This document shows, one piece after another, positions 9,887 through 18,490 of a stretch of 64,000 bases of DNA. Source of the DNA: Bosea sp. OAE506 (GTDB lineage Bacteria > Pseudomonadota > Alphaproteobacteria > Rhizobiales > Beijerinckiaceae); assembly GCF_040546595.1 (NCBI RefSeq), contig NZ_JBEPOB010000001.1, forward strand, positions 2,357,001 through 2,421,000. The letters are read 5' to 3'. Under the pieces are notes generated by a model. That model ran no database searches. It was given only the letters and a program-made list of their open reading frames with translations, and was not told the origin of the DNA. Position 1 is the stretch's first letter, and each line of letters begins with the position of its first letter. The translations under genes and the position numbers were made by a program.

Positions 9887-10390
9887 TCAGCGGACCTCGA
9901 TGGACTTCACCTGCCAGGCGGAGCGGCCGAAATAGAGCTCGTTGTAGAGCGAGGGCTCCTCATCGAAGGGATAGATCACGAAGATCGGCCCCTTTTCGCG
10001 CACCGAGATCGGCTTGCCGTTGATGGTGGTGGCGAGGATGACCGGCCATTTGCGAAAATCCGCGACCGGGATCTCGACCGCATAATCGTTCAGCGCGGTG
10101 ACCTTCAGGACGGTGCCGCTGGCGCCCACCTGGTCGAGCAGCGCCGCGCCCAGTGGCCCGTCGAACTGGGTCTTCTGCGGGTACCAGGGCGTATTCGCGG
10201 TCGTGGTGCGCTTGGGCAGCGCGTCCAGCATCGCGGCATCGTAGCGGGCGCCGTCGGGACCATTGCGATGGGCGATCTTGCCGGACACGGTGAGGATGAC
10301 CGGGCCCTTGGGGGTGGCGATTTCGGCCGCGCCAACAAAGCCGGCGGTGCCGAGCCAGGCGAGGCAGAGGAGGGCGAGGCGGATCAGCAT
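9887..10390 (-). CDS. periplasmic SUOX-like (oxidoreductase molybdopterin-binding fold) protein
   Basis: A 167-aa protein with signal peptide MLIRLALLCLAWLGTAGFVGA. The body resembles the oxidoreductase molybdopterin-binding fold: GPVILTVSGKIAH, FDGPLGAALLDQVGASG, VTALNDYAVEIPVADF and a C-terminal KGPIFVIYPFD. The cysteine that ligates molybdenum in real sulfite-oxidase-type enzymes is absent; the mature part has no cysteine at all. Catalysis is therefore unlikely, and a ligand-binding or sensory role fits better. AGGAG lies 8 bases before the ATG at 10390. It sits between an HD-GYP response regulator and a hybrid kinase with a periplasmic sensor region, so it may be an accessory sensor for that kinase (inference). 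Confidence 0.8.
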   Translation of the reverse strand: MLIRLALLCLAWLGTAGFVGAAEIATPKGPVILTVSGKIAHRNGPDGARYDAAMLDALPKRTTTANTPWYPQKTQFDGPLGAALLDQVGASGTVLKVTALNDYAVEIPVADFRKWPVILATTINGKPISVREKGPIFVIYPFDEEPSLYNELYFGRSAWQVKSIEVR

Positions 10391-10418
10391 GGTGGGTACT
10401 CCTGCCGGTGTTCGCGGT

Positions 10419-11480
10419 TCAGCTCGCGAGGGCAATCGGGTGTGTCAGAGGGTCGGACGTGGCGTTGATCAAGGCGAGGATCTCGGTCCAGCGGGCCTCG
10501 AAGGCTGCGACGCAGGCAGGATCGAAATGGCGGCCGGAGCCCGCGAGGATGAACTGGCGGGCGTCTTCCGGCGGGCGACCGGGGCGGTAGATCCGGTTGG
10601 CGCAGAGCGCCTCGAACACATCCGCCACCGCGGCGATGCGACCCTCGATGGGAATGTCGTGGCCGGCAAGCCCGCGCGGATAGCCCTTGCCGTCCCAGCG
10701 CTCGTGATGGGTGCTGGCGATCCGCTCGGCGCAGCGCATCAGGGCCGAGCGGCCATCGGCGAGAATGGCTTCGCCGATCGAGACATGCGTGCGCATCACC
10801 GCCATCTCCTCATCGGTGAGGCGGCCTGGTTTCTGCAGGATGAAATCGGGGATGCCGATCTTGCCGACATCGTGCATCGGCGCGGCGGCATGGATGGTCT
10901 CGCACTGATCGCGGTCGAGGCCGAGCCCTTCGGCGATGATGCGGCACAGCGCGGCCATGCGCGCGACATGGTCGCCGGTATGGCCGTCGCGGCAGTCGAT
11001 GGCGCGCGAGAGCCGCCGCGCCATGTCGCGCTGGCTCTCGACGAGATCCTGCGTTGCCTGCCGGACCTCCTTGGCGAGCCAGGCCGCCTTGTCGCGCATC
11101 ACCGTCTGCGCCTCGCGCAGGGCCAGCAGGTTCTGGACCCGCACGCGCAGCTCGACCGGCTCGATCGGCTTGCGCAGGAAGTCGGTCGCGCCCGCGTCCA
11201 GCGCAGCCATGCGGGTCTCGCGCTGCTCGGTGGTGGTGACCATGACGATGGGCTGGTCGCGATGGTTCGGCATCTGCCGCAGTGCGCGGATGAAGGAGAC
11301 GCCGTCCATCTCCGGCATCAGATAGTCCACGAGCACGAGGTCGAACTCGATGCTGGCTGCCGCCTCCAGTGCCTCGAGCGGGTTGGAGAAGACCGTGATG
11401 TGATGGTCGCCGATGTTGTTCACGACGCCCCGCAGCACCATCAGATAACTGCGGTTGTCGTCGACGATCAGGATCTTCAT
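10419..11480 (-). CDS. response regulator with HD-GYP phosphodiesterase domain
   Basis: A 353-aa cytoplasmic protein. The receiver occupies residues 1-120 (VDDN acidic pocket, phospho-acceptor D52 in LVLVDYLMPEMDG, conserved K104 in FLRKP). A coiled linker (about 120-155) leads to an HD-GYP domain with catalytic HD at 203-204 (MHDVGKIGIP), HHERWDG at 258-264 and an intact GYP at 266-268. All usual metal ligands appear present, so cyclic-di-GMP hydrolysis is expected. The ATG at 11480 is preceded by GAAGG; an in-frame GTG five codons earlier is an alternative. It is the first gene of the minus-strand unit and is divergent from the CHASE3 kinase operon. Confidence 0.92.
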   Translation of the reverse strand: MKILIVDDNRSYLMVLRGVVNNIGDHHITVFSNPLEALEAAASIEFDLVLVDYLMPEMDGVSFIRALRQMPNHRDQPIVMVTTTEQRETRMAALDAGATDFLRKPIEPVELRVRVQNLLALREAQTVMRDKAAWLAKEVRQATQDLVESQRDMARRLSRAIDCRDGHTGDHVARMAALCRIIAEGLGLDRDQCETIHAAAPMHDVGKIGIPDFILQKPGRLTDEEMAVMRTHVSIGEAILADGRSALMRCAERIASTHHERWDGKGYPRGLAGHDIPIEGRIAAVADVFEALCANRIYRPGRPPEDARQFILAGSGRHFDPACVAAFEARWTEILALINATSDPLTHPIALAS

Positions 11481-11738
11481 TCTGTTGGCCTTCACCTGCG
11501 GACATTGCCGACGGTGTCCCGGGACGGCCTGCTCGGTTTCCGCATTGCGACGCCCTTGCAGCCGTCCGGCAGTCCACTCCTCTTGCCGTTAGGGTAGGGG
11601 CATTAAAATAAGCTCAATCCGATCCCGTAAAATGCGATGATCCGCCGAAATATCGCCGGCGGGGCCGCCAAACTGTCATTTCACCTTGCGATGGCGGGCC
11701 CGACACGGCATCGGAAACGACCCTCCTCCGGATTCTCC

Positions 11739-13232
11739 ATGCCCATTTCCCAGGCCTTCTTCCGCCGCACGAACCTCCTGCTGATGGCGGCGGGCCTCTT
11801 CGCGCTGATCGCCATCGTCGCGGGCACGCTGTGGCTGACGCTGGCCTCGGAGCGGTCCTTCGGGCAGGTCGTCGACGCCCGCGAGGTTCGCAGCGCGTCT
11901 GCCGACCTGATGTCGCTCGTCCAGGATGCCGAAACGGGTCAGCGCGGCTTTCTGCTGACGCGCGACCAGACCTATCTCGCCCCCTATACGGAGGCGGTAG
12001 CCCGCTTCGAGGAGCGCTTCCGGCGGCTCGCCGATGCGGTGGCCGACGAGGTCGACATGGCGCCCTATGCCGCGCGCCTCCGCAAGGCCCTGGATGCGAA
12101 GATGGCGGAGCTCGCCGAGACCGTCGCCCTGGCGCAAGGCGGGGATATCGCGCGCGCGCTCTCCGTCGTCGGGGATGGGCGCGGCAAGGCCCTGATGGAC
12201 GAGGCGCGCGCCGCCTTCGCCAGCATCCTGGTCCGCTCCGAGGCGCGGCTGCTCTCCGCCATCGCGGCGCAGGAAACCGCAGCCTCGCGCCTGCGTTGGG
12301 TCACGATCGTCGGCGCCGTTTTCATTCTCGGGCTCGCCGCTGCGGCAGCCTGGACCATCCTGGGCTACACCAACGAGATCGTCGCGGCACGACGCGAACT
12401 GGAGGGGCTGAACGCCGGGCTGGAGGAGCGCGTGCGCGAGCGCACCGACGCGTTGGTCAAGGCCAACCAGGAAATCCAGCGCTTCGCCTATATCGTCACG
12501 CACGACCTGCGGGCGCCGCTGGTCAACATCATGGGTTTCACCAGCGAGTTGGAGGAGACCTTCAAGCCGCTCGGCGCCTATCTCGACGCCGATGCCGAGA
12601 AGGCCGCTGCTCTGAAGCCGGACGCCGAGATCGCGCTGAAGACCGACGCGCCGGAGGCGCTCGACTTCATCCGCTCCTCGACGCGCAAGATGGACGGGCT
12701 GATCAACGCCATCCTGAAGATCTCGCGCGAGGGCAGCCGGGCGCTGAAGCCCGAGCGGGTGATGCTCGATGCGCTGCTGGAGGCGGCGGCGGCCTCCGTT
12801 CACCACCAGGCCAGCGAAACCGGCGGCGGCATCGCGATCGAGGCGCAGGTCGACCGCATCGTCAGCGACCGCTTCTCGCTCGACCAGATCATCGGCAACC
12901 TGCTCGACAATGCGATCAAGTACCGCGCGCCGGACCGGGCCCTGCAGATCGTCGCGCGGACGCTGAGCCCGCGGCCGGGCTGGGTCGCGATCGAGATCGA
13001 GGACAATGGCCGCGGCATCGCTTCCGGTGACCATGAGCGGATCTTCGAGCTGTTTCGCCGCTCGGGAACACAAAATACGCCGGGCGAGGGGATCGGGCTT
13101 GCGCATGTGCGCACGCTCGTGCGCAACCTCGGCGGAGACATCACCGTCCGGTCGGAATTCGGCGTGGGAACGACCTTCACGGTCCTGCTGCCGGCCGATC
13201 TGCGGAGCGTGAAACGGAGCCACCAGCCATGA
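11739..13232 (+). CDS. CHASE3-domain sensor histidine kinase
   Basis: A 497-aa inner-membrane kinase. Helices at about 11-33 and 187-209 enclose a CHASE3 sensor domain (DAETGQRGFLLTRDQTYLAP at 63-82). A coiled coil follows (GLEERVRERTDALVKANQEI). HisKA has H255 (FAYIVTHDLRAPLVNIMGF), the bacteriophytochrome-like type. HATPase_c shows NLLDNAIKYR, EDNGRGI and GEGIGLAHVR. The start is uncertain: the ATG at 11739 puts the first helix near the N-terminus, but in-frame ATGs at 11637 and 11691 exist, and none has a clear ribosome site. The stop overlaps the next gene by 4 bp (ATGA), so kinase and regulator are coupled. CHASE3 ligands are generally unknown. Confidence 0.9.
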   Translation: MPISQAFFRRTNLLLMAAGLFALIAIVAGTLWLTLASERSFGQVVDAREVRSASADLMSLVQDAETGQRGFLLTRDQTYLAPYTEAVARFEERFRRLADAVADEVDMAPYAARLRKALDAKMAELAETVALAQGGDIARALSVVGDGRGKALMDEARAAFASILVRSEARLLSAIAAQETAASRLRWVTIVGAVFILGLAAAAAWTILGYTNEIVAARRELEGLNAGLEERVRERTDALVKANQEIQRFAYIVTHDLRAPLVNIMGFTSELEETFKPLGAYLDADAEKAAALKPDAEIALKTDAPEALDFIRSSTRKMDGLINAILKISREGSRALKPERVMLDALLEAAAASVHHQASETGGGIAIEAQVDRIVSDRFSLDQIIGNLLDNAIKYRAPDRALQIVARTLSPRPGWVAIEIEDNGRGIASGDHERIFELFRRSGTQNTPGEGIGLAHVRTLVRNLGGDITVRSEFGVGTTFTVLLPADLRSVKRSHQP

Positions 13233-13672
13233 CCCATGCGAAACCCGTTTCGATCGTGATGATCGAGGATGACGAGGGCCATGCCCGGTTGATCGAGAAG
13301 AACATCCGGCGCGCCGGGGTCAACAACGAAATCATCCCCTTCACCAACGGCACGGAGGCGCTGGCCTATCTGTTCGGGCCCGACGGGTCGGGCACGGTCA
13401 GCTCGGGGCGCCAGCTCCTGATCCTGCTCGACCTCAACCTGCCCGACATGGGCGGCGTCGACATCCTCGAGAAGGTCAAGGCGAACCCGCATACCAAGCG
13501 CTCGCCCGTGGTCGTGCTTACGACGACCGACGACAGCCGCGAGATCCAGCGCTGCTACGACCTCGGCGCCAATGTCTACATCACCAAGCCGGTGAACTAT
13601 GACGGCTTCGCCAATGCGATCCGCCAGCTCGGTCTGTTCTTCTCGGTCATGCAAGTGCCCGAGACCCCGTGA
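13229..13672 (+). CDS. single-domain response regulator (Rcp1-like)
   Basis: A 147-aa receiver with no output domain. It has an acidic pocket MIEDDEGHARLIEKNIRRAG (residues 11-30), phospho-acceptor D68 in LLILLDLNLPDMGG, LTTTDD and the conserved Lys in YITKPVNY. The DEGHARLIEKNI helix is typical of Rcp1-type partners of phytochrome-like kinases, matching the kinase encoded just upstream with an ATGA overlap. Its stop overlaps the following kinase gene by a GTGA tetranucleotide. It probably carries phosphate between the two kinases or to another target. Confidence 0.93.
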   Translation: MTHAKPVSIVMIEDDEGHARLIEKNIRRAGVNNEIIPFTNGTEALAYLFGPDGSGTVSSGRQLLILLDLNLPDMGGVDILEKVKANPHTKRSPVVVLTTTDDSREIQRCYDLGANVYITKPVNYDGFANAIRQLGLFFSVMQVPETP

Positions 13673-14742
13673 CGCCCGCACGCGCTCCGGCGATGCCCCA
13701 TCGACCCCTGACGGTTCTGTATATCGACGATGACGTGGCGCTGGGGCGGCTCGTGCAACGCATCCTCGCGCGCAAGGGCTATGCGGTCGAGCATGTCGGC
13801 GATGCCGAGGCGGGGCTGGCGCGGATCGCGCAGGGCGGCATCGACGCGGTGATCCTCGACCACGACCTCGGGACGAGTTCGGGGCTGGAGGTGCTGGCGC
13901 GGCTCGCCGGAAGCGAAGGCGCTCCGCCGGTGGTCTATGTCACCGCCTCCTCGGAGCTCGCCATCGCGGTTCAGGCGCTGAAGGCCGGCGCGGTCGACTA
14001 TGTCGTCAAGACGATCGGCGAGGATTTCGAGGTGCTGCTGACTGCGGCGCTGGAACAGTCGGTCGAGCGGGCGCGGCTGATGCGCGCCAAGGAGGAGGCC
14101 GAGCGCGAGGTCCGCGCCGCGCGCGACCGCGCCATCGTGCTGCTGGCGGAGGTCAACCACCGCGTCGCCAACAGCCTCGCTCTGGTGTCGTCGCTCGTGC
14201 GGATGCAGGCCTCCTCGGTGCAGGATGCCGGGGCAAGGGCGGCGCTGGCCGAGACGCAGGCGCGCATCACCGCCATCGGCAATCTCCACCGCAGCCTCTA
14301 CACCTCCGACGATGTCCGCACCGTCGATCTCGCCGCCTATCTGGACACGCTGGTGCGCGAGCTCGGGCATTCCATGTCCGCCGCCGGGCGCACGCCTGAC
14401 GTCCGCTTTGCTGCGGTGCCGATCCAGATGAAGACCGACAAGGCGGTGTCGATCGGCATGATCGTGACCGAGCTCGTCACGAACGCGATCAAATACGCCT
14501 ATCCGGAGGGAACGGGCGAGATCCGCGTCTCGCTTGCGCGCGATCCGGACGGCGCGACGGTGCTCGTCGTCGCGGATGACGGCGTCGGCTGGTCGGGGCA
14601 GGGGCCGGCGACCGGCACCGGACTGGGCGGCAAGATCGTCGGCGCGATGGCGCGCAGCCTGGGCACCACGATCGCCTATGCGCAGCAGCCGCGGGGCACG
14701 CGCGTGACGATCCGGATCGTCGAGGAAGAGCCGGCGGACTGA
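13669..14742 (+). CDS. receiver-histidine kinase hybrid (REC-HisKA_2/HWE type)
   Basis: A 357-aa soluble protein. The N-terminal receiver has YIDDD near residue 20 and phospho-acceptor D64 in VILDHDLGTSSG. A HisKA_2-type dimerisation region follows, with H164 in LLAEVNHRVANSLALVSSLV. The ATPase domain has ELVTNAIKYAYPEG and DDGVGW. This family is characteristic of Alphaproteobacteria and often feeds the general stress response, but that link is not shown here. The GTG at 13669 overlaps the upstream stop by four bases and makes the most compact start; an ATG at 13693 is possible. It completes a kinase, regulator, regulator-kinase operon. Confidence 0.9.
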   Translation: MTPARAPAMPHRPLTVLYIDDDVALGRLVQRILARKGYAVEHVGDAEAGLARIAQGGIDAVILDHDLGTSSGLEVLARLAGSEGAPPVVYVTASSELAIAVQALKAGAVDYVVKTIGEDFEVLLTAALEQSVERARLMRAKEEAEREVRAARDRAIVLLAEVNHRVANSLALVSSLVRMQASSVQDAGARAALAETQARITAIGNLHRSLYTSDDVRTVDLAAYLDTLVRELGHSMSAAGRTPDVRFAAVPIQMKTDKAVSIGMIVTELVTNAIKYAYPEGTGEIRVSLARDPDGATVLVVADDGVGWSGQGPATGTGLGGKIVGAMARSLGTTIAYAQQPRGTRVTIRIVEEEPAD

Positions 14743-14758
14743 GGCCGGCGGTGCCGTT

Positions 14759-15289
14759 TCAGAGGCTCGCGGCGGCGCGGGCGGCCTGGTCGTACTGGCC
14801 CGAGAGCGATCGCATGGCGGCGGCGATCTCGGAGAGGCGCTTGGGGTCGAGCCCGGTCGAGAGCACCGACTTGACGAGAAGCTGCTCGCGGATCTGGGCG
14901 TAGCGGCGGCAGGCCTCCTCGCCGGCGAGCGTCACCGCCACCGTCTTTTCTTTGCCCTTGCGGCCGGCCTTGAGCAGCTTCAGCCGCTCCAGCTTCTTCA
15001 GCGCGTAGTTCACCAGATGCGTGTCCTCGATGTTGAGGACGAGGCAGATATCGGCGAGGCGCTTGGCCTTGCCGCGGTGATTGACGTTGTGCAGCACCAG
15101 CACGTCGAGCGGAGACAGGTCCGGCGTTCCGGCCGCCGCCATGGCGCGCACCATCCAGCGATGGAAGGCGTGCACCGTCATGCTCATGGCGAATTCGAAT
15201 TCCGACAAGGCCGGCATCGCCCCCGCGGCCAGATGGCCGGAGGAGACGATGGGTCCGAGTTCGTCGGATGGGGGCGATGTTTCTGTCAT
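14759..15289 (-). CDS. winged-helix (MarR-like) DNA-binding regulator
   Basis: A 176-aa protein related to MarR. Its winged helix spans about residues 55-125: LSPLDVLVLHNVNHRGKAKRL, then ADICLVLNIEDTHLVNYALKKLERLKLL, and the basic wing KAGRKGKEKTVAVTLAG. The sequence VNHRGKAKRLADICLVLNIED marks a subgroup often found next to transport and catabolic genes. I chose the ATG at 15289 over one at 15307, which lies in an intergenic repeat. It sits downstream of the TRAP genes on the same strand and near the 5-oxoprolinase, so it may regulate that locus (inference). Confidence 0.82.
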   Translation of the reverse strand: MTETSPPSDELGPIVSSGHLAAGAMPALSEFEFAMSMTVHAFHRWMVRAMAAAGTPDLSPLDVLVLHNVNHRGKAKRLADICLVLNIEDTHLVNYALKKLERLKLLKAGRKGKEKTVAVTLAGEEACRRYAQIREQLLVKSVLSTGLDPKRLSEIAAAMRSLSGQYDQAARAAASL

Positions 15290-15302
15290 GGCTGAGGCGC
15301 CC

Positions 15303-15378
15303 GTCATTCCCGGGCGGCGCCAGAGCGCCGGCCCGGGAGACTCCTGCGGGAGAGGGTCGGGGCAAGCCCGACCCTGAC
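15303..15378. repeat. intergenic palindromic repeat, copy 1
   Basis: It starts GTCATTCCCGGGCGGCGC and has two inverted repeats: CCCGGGC...GCCCGGG and GGGTCGGGGCAAGCCCGACCC (split arms GGGTCGGG/CCCGACCC). It belongs to the family seen at seven other intergenic sites. It fills the gap between the regulator and the TRAP receptor gene. Confidence 0.75.
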
Positions 15379-15386
15379 GCGGCTCG

Positions 15387-16377
15387 TCACATCTTCTTGT
15401 AGGCGTCGACGATGGCCTGGCCGTCGGCGCCGGCCTTCTTCAGCCAGTCGGAGGTCAGGGTGTCGCCGGCCTTCTTGAAGCCGGCGGCGAGCTCGGCGCT
15501 CGGGGCCTGAACCTTCATGCCCTTGGCCTTGAGCTGGTCGAGATACCAGCCGGACTTCTCCTGCCACATCTTCCAGCCGCGTTCCTCGGCGGTGGCGGAT
15601 GCCTTGAGGATGGCGTCCTGCGTCGCCTTGTCGAGGCCGTTGAAGGCGGCCTTGTTGACGAAGGTGGCGTTCTTCGGGATCCAGGCCTGGGTGTCGTAGA
15701 AGTGGGTCAGCGACTCCCAGACCTTCGAGTCATAGCCGGTGCCGCCCGAGGACATGAAGGAGTTGACGACGCCGGTCGCCAGCGCCTGCGGCAGTTCGGC
15801 CGCCTGGATGGTCACCGACTGCATGCCGAGCAACTCGCCCAGGCGCGCCGTGCCGACATTGTAGGAGCGCCACTTGAGCCCCTTCATGTCGTCGATCGTG
15901 TTGATGTCCTTCTTGGTGTAGACGCCCTGCGGCGCCCAGGGGACCATGAACAGCAGCTTGATGCCCTGGCTGTCGAGCTTCTTTTCCACGGCGGCGCTTG
16001 GAGGCGGCGTAGAGCTTCTTGGCCTCCGGGAAGGAGGTCGCCAGGAAGGGCACGACGTCGATGCCGAAGATCGGGTCCTCGTTCTCGTGGATCGAGATCA
16101 GGACCTCGCCCATCTGGGCCTGGCCGCTCTGGACGGCGCGCTTGATCTCGGGCGCCTTGAACAACGAGGCGCCGGGATGGATGGTGATCGCGAGTTTGCC
16201 GCCGGTCGCGGCTTCGACATCCTTGCCGAAGAGGACCAGATTCTCGCTGTGGGGGTTGTCCGACGGATAGGCGGCCGGGAGGTTCCACTTGGTCTGCGCC
16301 GCGGCGGGCGCCGCGAAGGCGAGCGCGCTGACGCCGAAGGCGAAGGCGGCGGCCGTGAAGATCCTGCGGTTGGTCAT
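15387..16377 (-). pseudogene. TRAP transporter substrate-binding protein DctP, frameshifted
   Basis: Two minus-strand frames together make one normal DctP receptor of about 329 aa. The first (from ATG 16377) has signal peptide MTNRRIFTAAAFAFGVSALA and reads KWNLPAAYPSDNPHSENL up to EAKKLYAASK. The second resumes with AAVEKKLDSQGIKLLF and runs to the stop at 15387, through TIDDMKGLKWRSYN and ELPQALATGVVNSFMSSG. They join at about 15990-15998, where one extra base (a C on the coding strand after AAG) shifts the frame. The total of 991 bp is 3n+1. Either the gene is recently inactivated or the base is a sequencing error. With an intact gene it would serve the DctQM subunits directly upstream. 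Confidence 0.88.
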
Positions 16378-16423
16378 GACGTCATTTCCCTCTTTTGTTG
16401 ATTGGTTGGCTGGTCGAGACGGG

Positions 16424-17728
16424 TCAGTCCGGGAAGGCAAGTTTGGGCAGATAGAGGACGATCTGTGGGAAGGTCGTGATGATGAAGACGGCGACGTTGA
16501 GCAGAATGAAGAACGGAAACGCCGCCTTCGCAACCGTCCAGGTGTCCTTGCCGCTCATGTTCTGCAGCACGAAGAGGTTGAAGCCCACCGGCGGCGTGAT
16601 CTGCGCCATCTCGACGTGGATGATCAGGTAGACACCGAACCAGACGAGGTCGAAGCCGGCCTCCTTGACCATGGGCAGCACGATCACGGCCGTCAGCACG
16701 ATCATCGAGATGCCATCGATCAGGCAGCCCAGGATGATGTACATGACGGTCAGCGCCAGCACGAGCATATGGGGCGAGAGCGCCTGGCCCTTGACCCATT
16801 CGGCCAGCGCGGCGGGAATGCCGGTATAGGCCATGGCCGCCGTGCAGAAGGCTGCGCCCGCGAGGATCAGCATGATCATGCAGGTCAGGCGCGTCGCGCT
16901 CATGATGCTCTCATAGAGCGTCGTCCAGGTCAGGGTTCCGCTCCACCAGGCCAGGAACAGCGCCCCACTGACGCCCCAGGCTGCACATTCCGTCGCCGTG
17001 GCGAACCCGAGCACCAGCGCAAGGAACACCGCCGCGATCAGCAGCAGGCAGGGCGCCAGCTTGGCCGACTGCTTCAGCTTCGCAAGAAAAGGCATGGCCG
17101 GGTCGCGCGGGGGCGTCTGGTCCGGATTCAGCAGCGACCAGATGATGACGTAGCCCATGTAGAGCGCCATCACGAGCAGGCCGGGCAGGAAGCCGCCGAG
17201 GAAGACCTGCAGCACCGAGACGTTGGCGGTGACGGCGTAGACCACCATCGGGATCGAGGGCGGGATCAGCAGCCCGAGCGTGCCGGAACCCGCAAGCGTG
17301 CCAAGGCTGAGCTTCTCGTTGTAGCCGCGCTTGCGCAGCTCCGGCAGCGAGATTTTGCCGATCGTCGCCACCGTGGCGGCCGAGGAGCCCGAGACGGCGG
17401 CGAAGATGCCGCAGCCGATGATGTTGGTGTGGATCAGCCGGCCGGGCAGCCATTGCAGCCAGGGCGAAAGGCCCTGGAACATCTGCTCCGACAGTCGCGT
17501 GCGGAACAGGATTTCGCCCATCCAGATGAAGAGCGGCAAGGCGGCCAGTGTCCAGGAGCTGGCGCTGCTCCAGACCGTCGTCGCCAGCACCTGTCCGATC
17601 GGGATGTCGGTCACCAGCACCATGGCGAGCAGGCCAACGAGGCCGAGGCCGACAGAGATCCAGACGCCGCTGCCGAGAATGAGGACGAGGAATCCGAGCA
17701 GGATCAGCGAGAGAATTGGCAGGGACAT
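16424..17728 (-). CDS. dctM: TRAP transporter large permease DctM
   Basis: A 434-aa protein with 12-13 hydrophobic helices, the usual DctM length. Family motifs include PLFIWMGEILFRTRLSEQMF, the first pore loop CGIFAAVSGSSAATVATIG, GTLAGSGTLGLLIPPSIPMV, and near the C-terminus HVEMAQITPPVGFNLFVLQ. It drives sodium-coupled uptake with DctQ and a periplasmic receptor (family knowledge). The ATG at 17728 shares one base with the dctQ stop, so the two are translated together. The receptor gene 46 bp downstream is frameshifted. Confidence 0.95.
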   Translation of the reverse strand: MSLPILSLILLGFLVLILGSGVWISVGLGLVGLLAMVLVTDIPIGQVLATTVWSSASSWTLAALPLFIWMGEILFRTRLSEQMFQGLSPWLQWLPGRLIHTNIIGCGIFAAVSGSSAATVATIGKISLPELRKRGYNEKLSLGTLAGSGTLGLLIPPSIPMVVYAVTANVSVLQVFLGGFLPGLLVMALYMGYVIIWSLLNPDQTPPRDPAMPFLAKLKQSAKLAPCLLLIAAVFLALVLGFATATECAAWGVSGALFLAWWSGTLTWTTLYESIMSATRLTCMIMLILAGAAFCTAAMAYTGIPAALAEWVKGQALSPHMLVLALTVMYIILGCLIDGISMIVLTAVIVLPMVKEAGFDLVWFGVYLIIHVEMAQITPPVGFNLFVLQNMSGKDTWTVAKAAFPFFILLNVAVFIITTFPQIVLYLPKLAFPD

Positions 17729-18276
17729 CAGACGCCTCCCCCTTGGGCGATGCGCTCGATCAGTTCTTCGGCGGTCTTCGGCGGCTCCGGCTCATAGGTC
17801 GGACGTCCACCGCGGGCGACGATGACGAACTCGTCCAGGATGGCGATGAGCAGAATGGCGAGTCCGATGACGAGGCCGAGTTGCGGGATCCAGAGCGGGA
17901 CCGCAACGACACCAGTCGACATGTCGAAATACTGCCAGGAATCATGGGCGAGCTTGCCCGCCTGGAAGGTGAAATAGCCGATGAACAGCGCCGCAACCCC
18001 CAGCGAGAACAGCTCCGCGGCCCGCCGCTTGGGGCCGTGCAGGCGCTCGATCAGCAGGCCGACGCGGATCATTTCGCCACGCTTGAAGGTGTGGGCGAGG
18101 CCGAGGAACGACATCGCGACCAAGGCCCAACCGGCGAAATCGTCGCCGGAGGGGATGTTGAAGTTGATCTCGCGTCCCACCGAGAGCAGCATCATCAGGC
18201 CGAAGACGACGACGAGGAAGGCGCCGGCAAGGTAGCCCGCGACGAGATAGAGGCCGTCCAGCGCGCGGCGCATCAT
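17728..18276 (-). CDS. dctQ: TRAP transporter small permease DctQ
   Basis: A 182-aa membrane protein with four helices: about 10-32 (LYLVAGYLAGAFLVVVFGLM), 48-66 (WALVAMSFLGLAHTF), one near 90-105 (LFSLGVAALFIGYF) and one near 130-150 (LGLVIGLAILLIAILDEF). HTFKRGEMIRVGLLIERL matches the conserved cytoplasmic loop of DctQ. The ATG at 18276 opens a normal N-terminus; the long upstream extension runs antisense to the oxoprolinase start and was rejected. It is the first gene of the TRAP operon and is divergent from the 5-oxoprolinase. Confidence 0.92.
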   Translation of the reverse strand: MMRRALDGLYLVAGYLAGAFLVVVFGLMMLLSVGREINFNIPSGDDFAGWALVAMSFLGLAHTFKRGEMIRVGLLIERLHGPKRRAAELFSLGVAALFIGYFTFQAGKLAHDSWQYFDMSTGVVAVPLWIPQLGLVIGLAILLIAILDEFVIVARGGRPTYEPEPPKTAEELIERIAQGGGV

Positions 18277-18427
18277 CGGGGCATCCCCCGACCGACGGGC
18301 GGGCACAAGCCCGCGATTGCCAGGAGAGTTCCCGTCATAGCATCCTCCACCTCGCGACCGCCCGGCCCCTCGCCATGTTCCGGTCACAATCGAGATCGTA
18401 GCCGTCGAATCCGGCTTGTCAACAACA

Positions 18428-18446
18428 CATCGACAAATTATCGATG
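18428..18446. promoter_or_regulatory. candidate operator in the TRAP/5-oxoprolinase divergent gap
   Basis: An inverted repeat with arms CATCGA and TCGATG and an AT-rich 7-base spacer, 44 bp upstream of the oxoprolinase ATG. It lies in the only AT-rich part of the 214-bp divergent gap. A spaced TTGT/ACAA pair (18416-18425) lies just before it. It could be bound by the winged-helix regulator at 14759-15289; this is inference. Confidence 0.4.
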
Positions 18447-18490
18447 AAACGTCAGCGACGGTTCCGCGTCGCCCGATGGGAGGGTTTGAG

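Noticed and set aside
16289..17797. 502-codon plus-strand open frame
   Set aside because: Antisense to the DctM permease; very rich in Arg, His, Gln and Asp with no motif.
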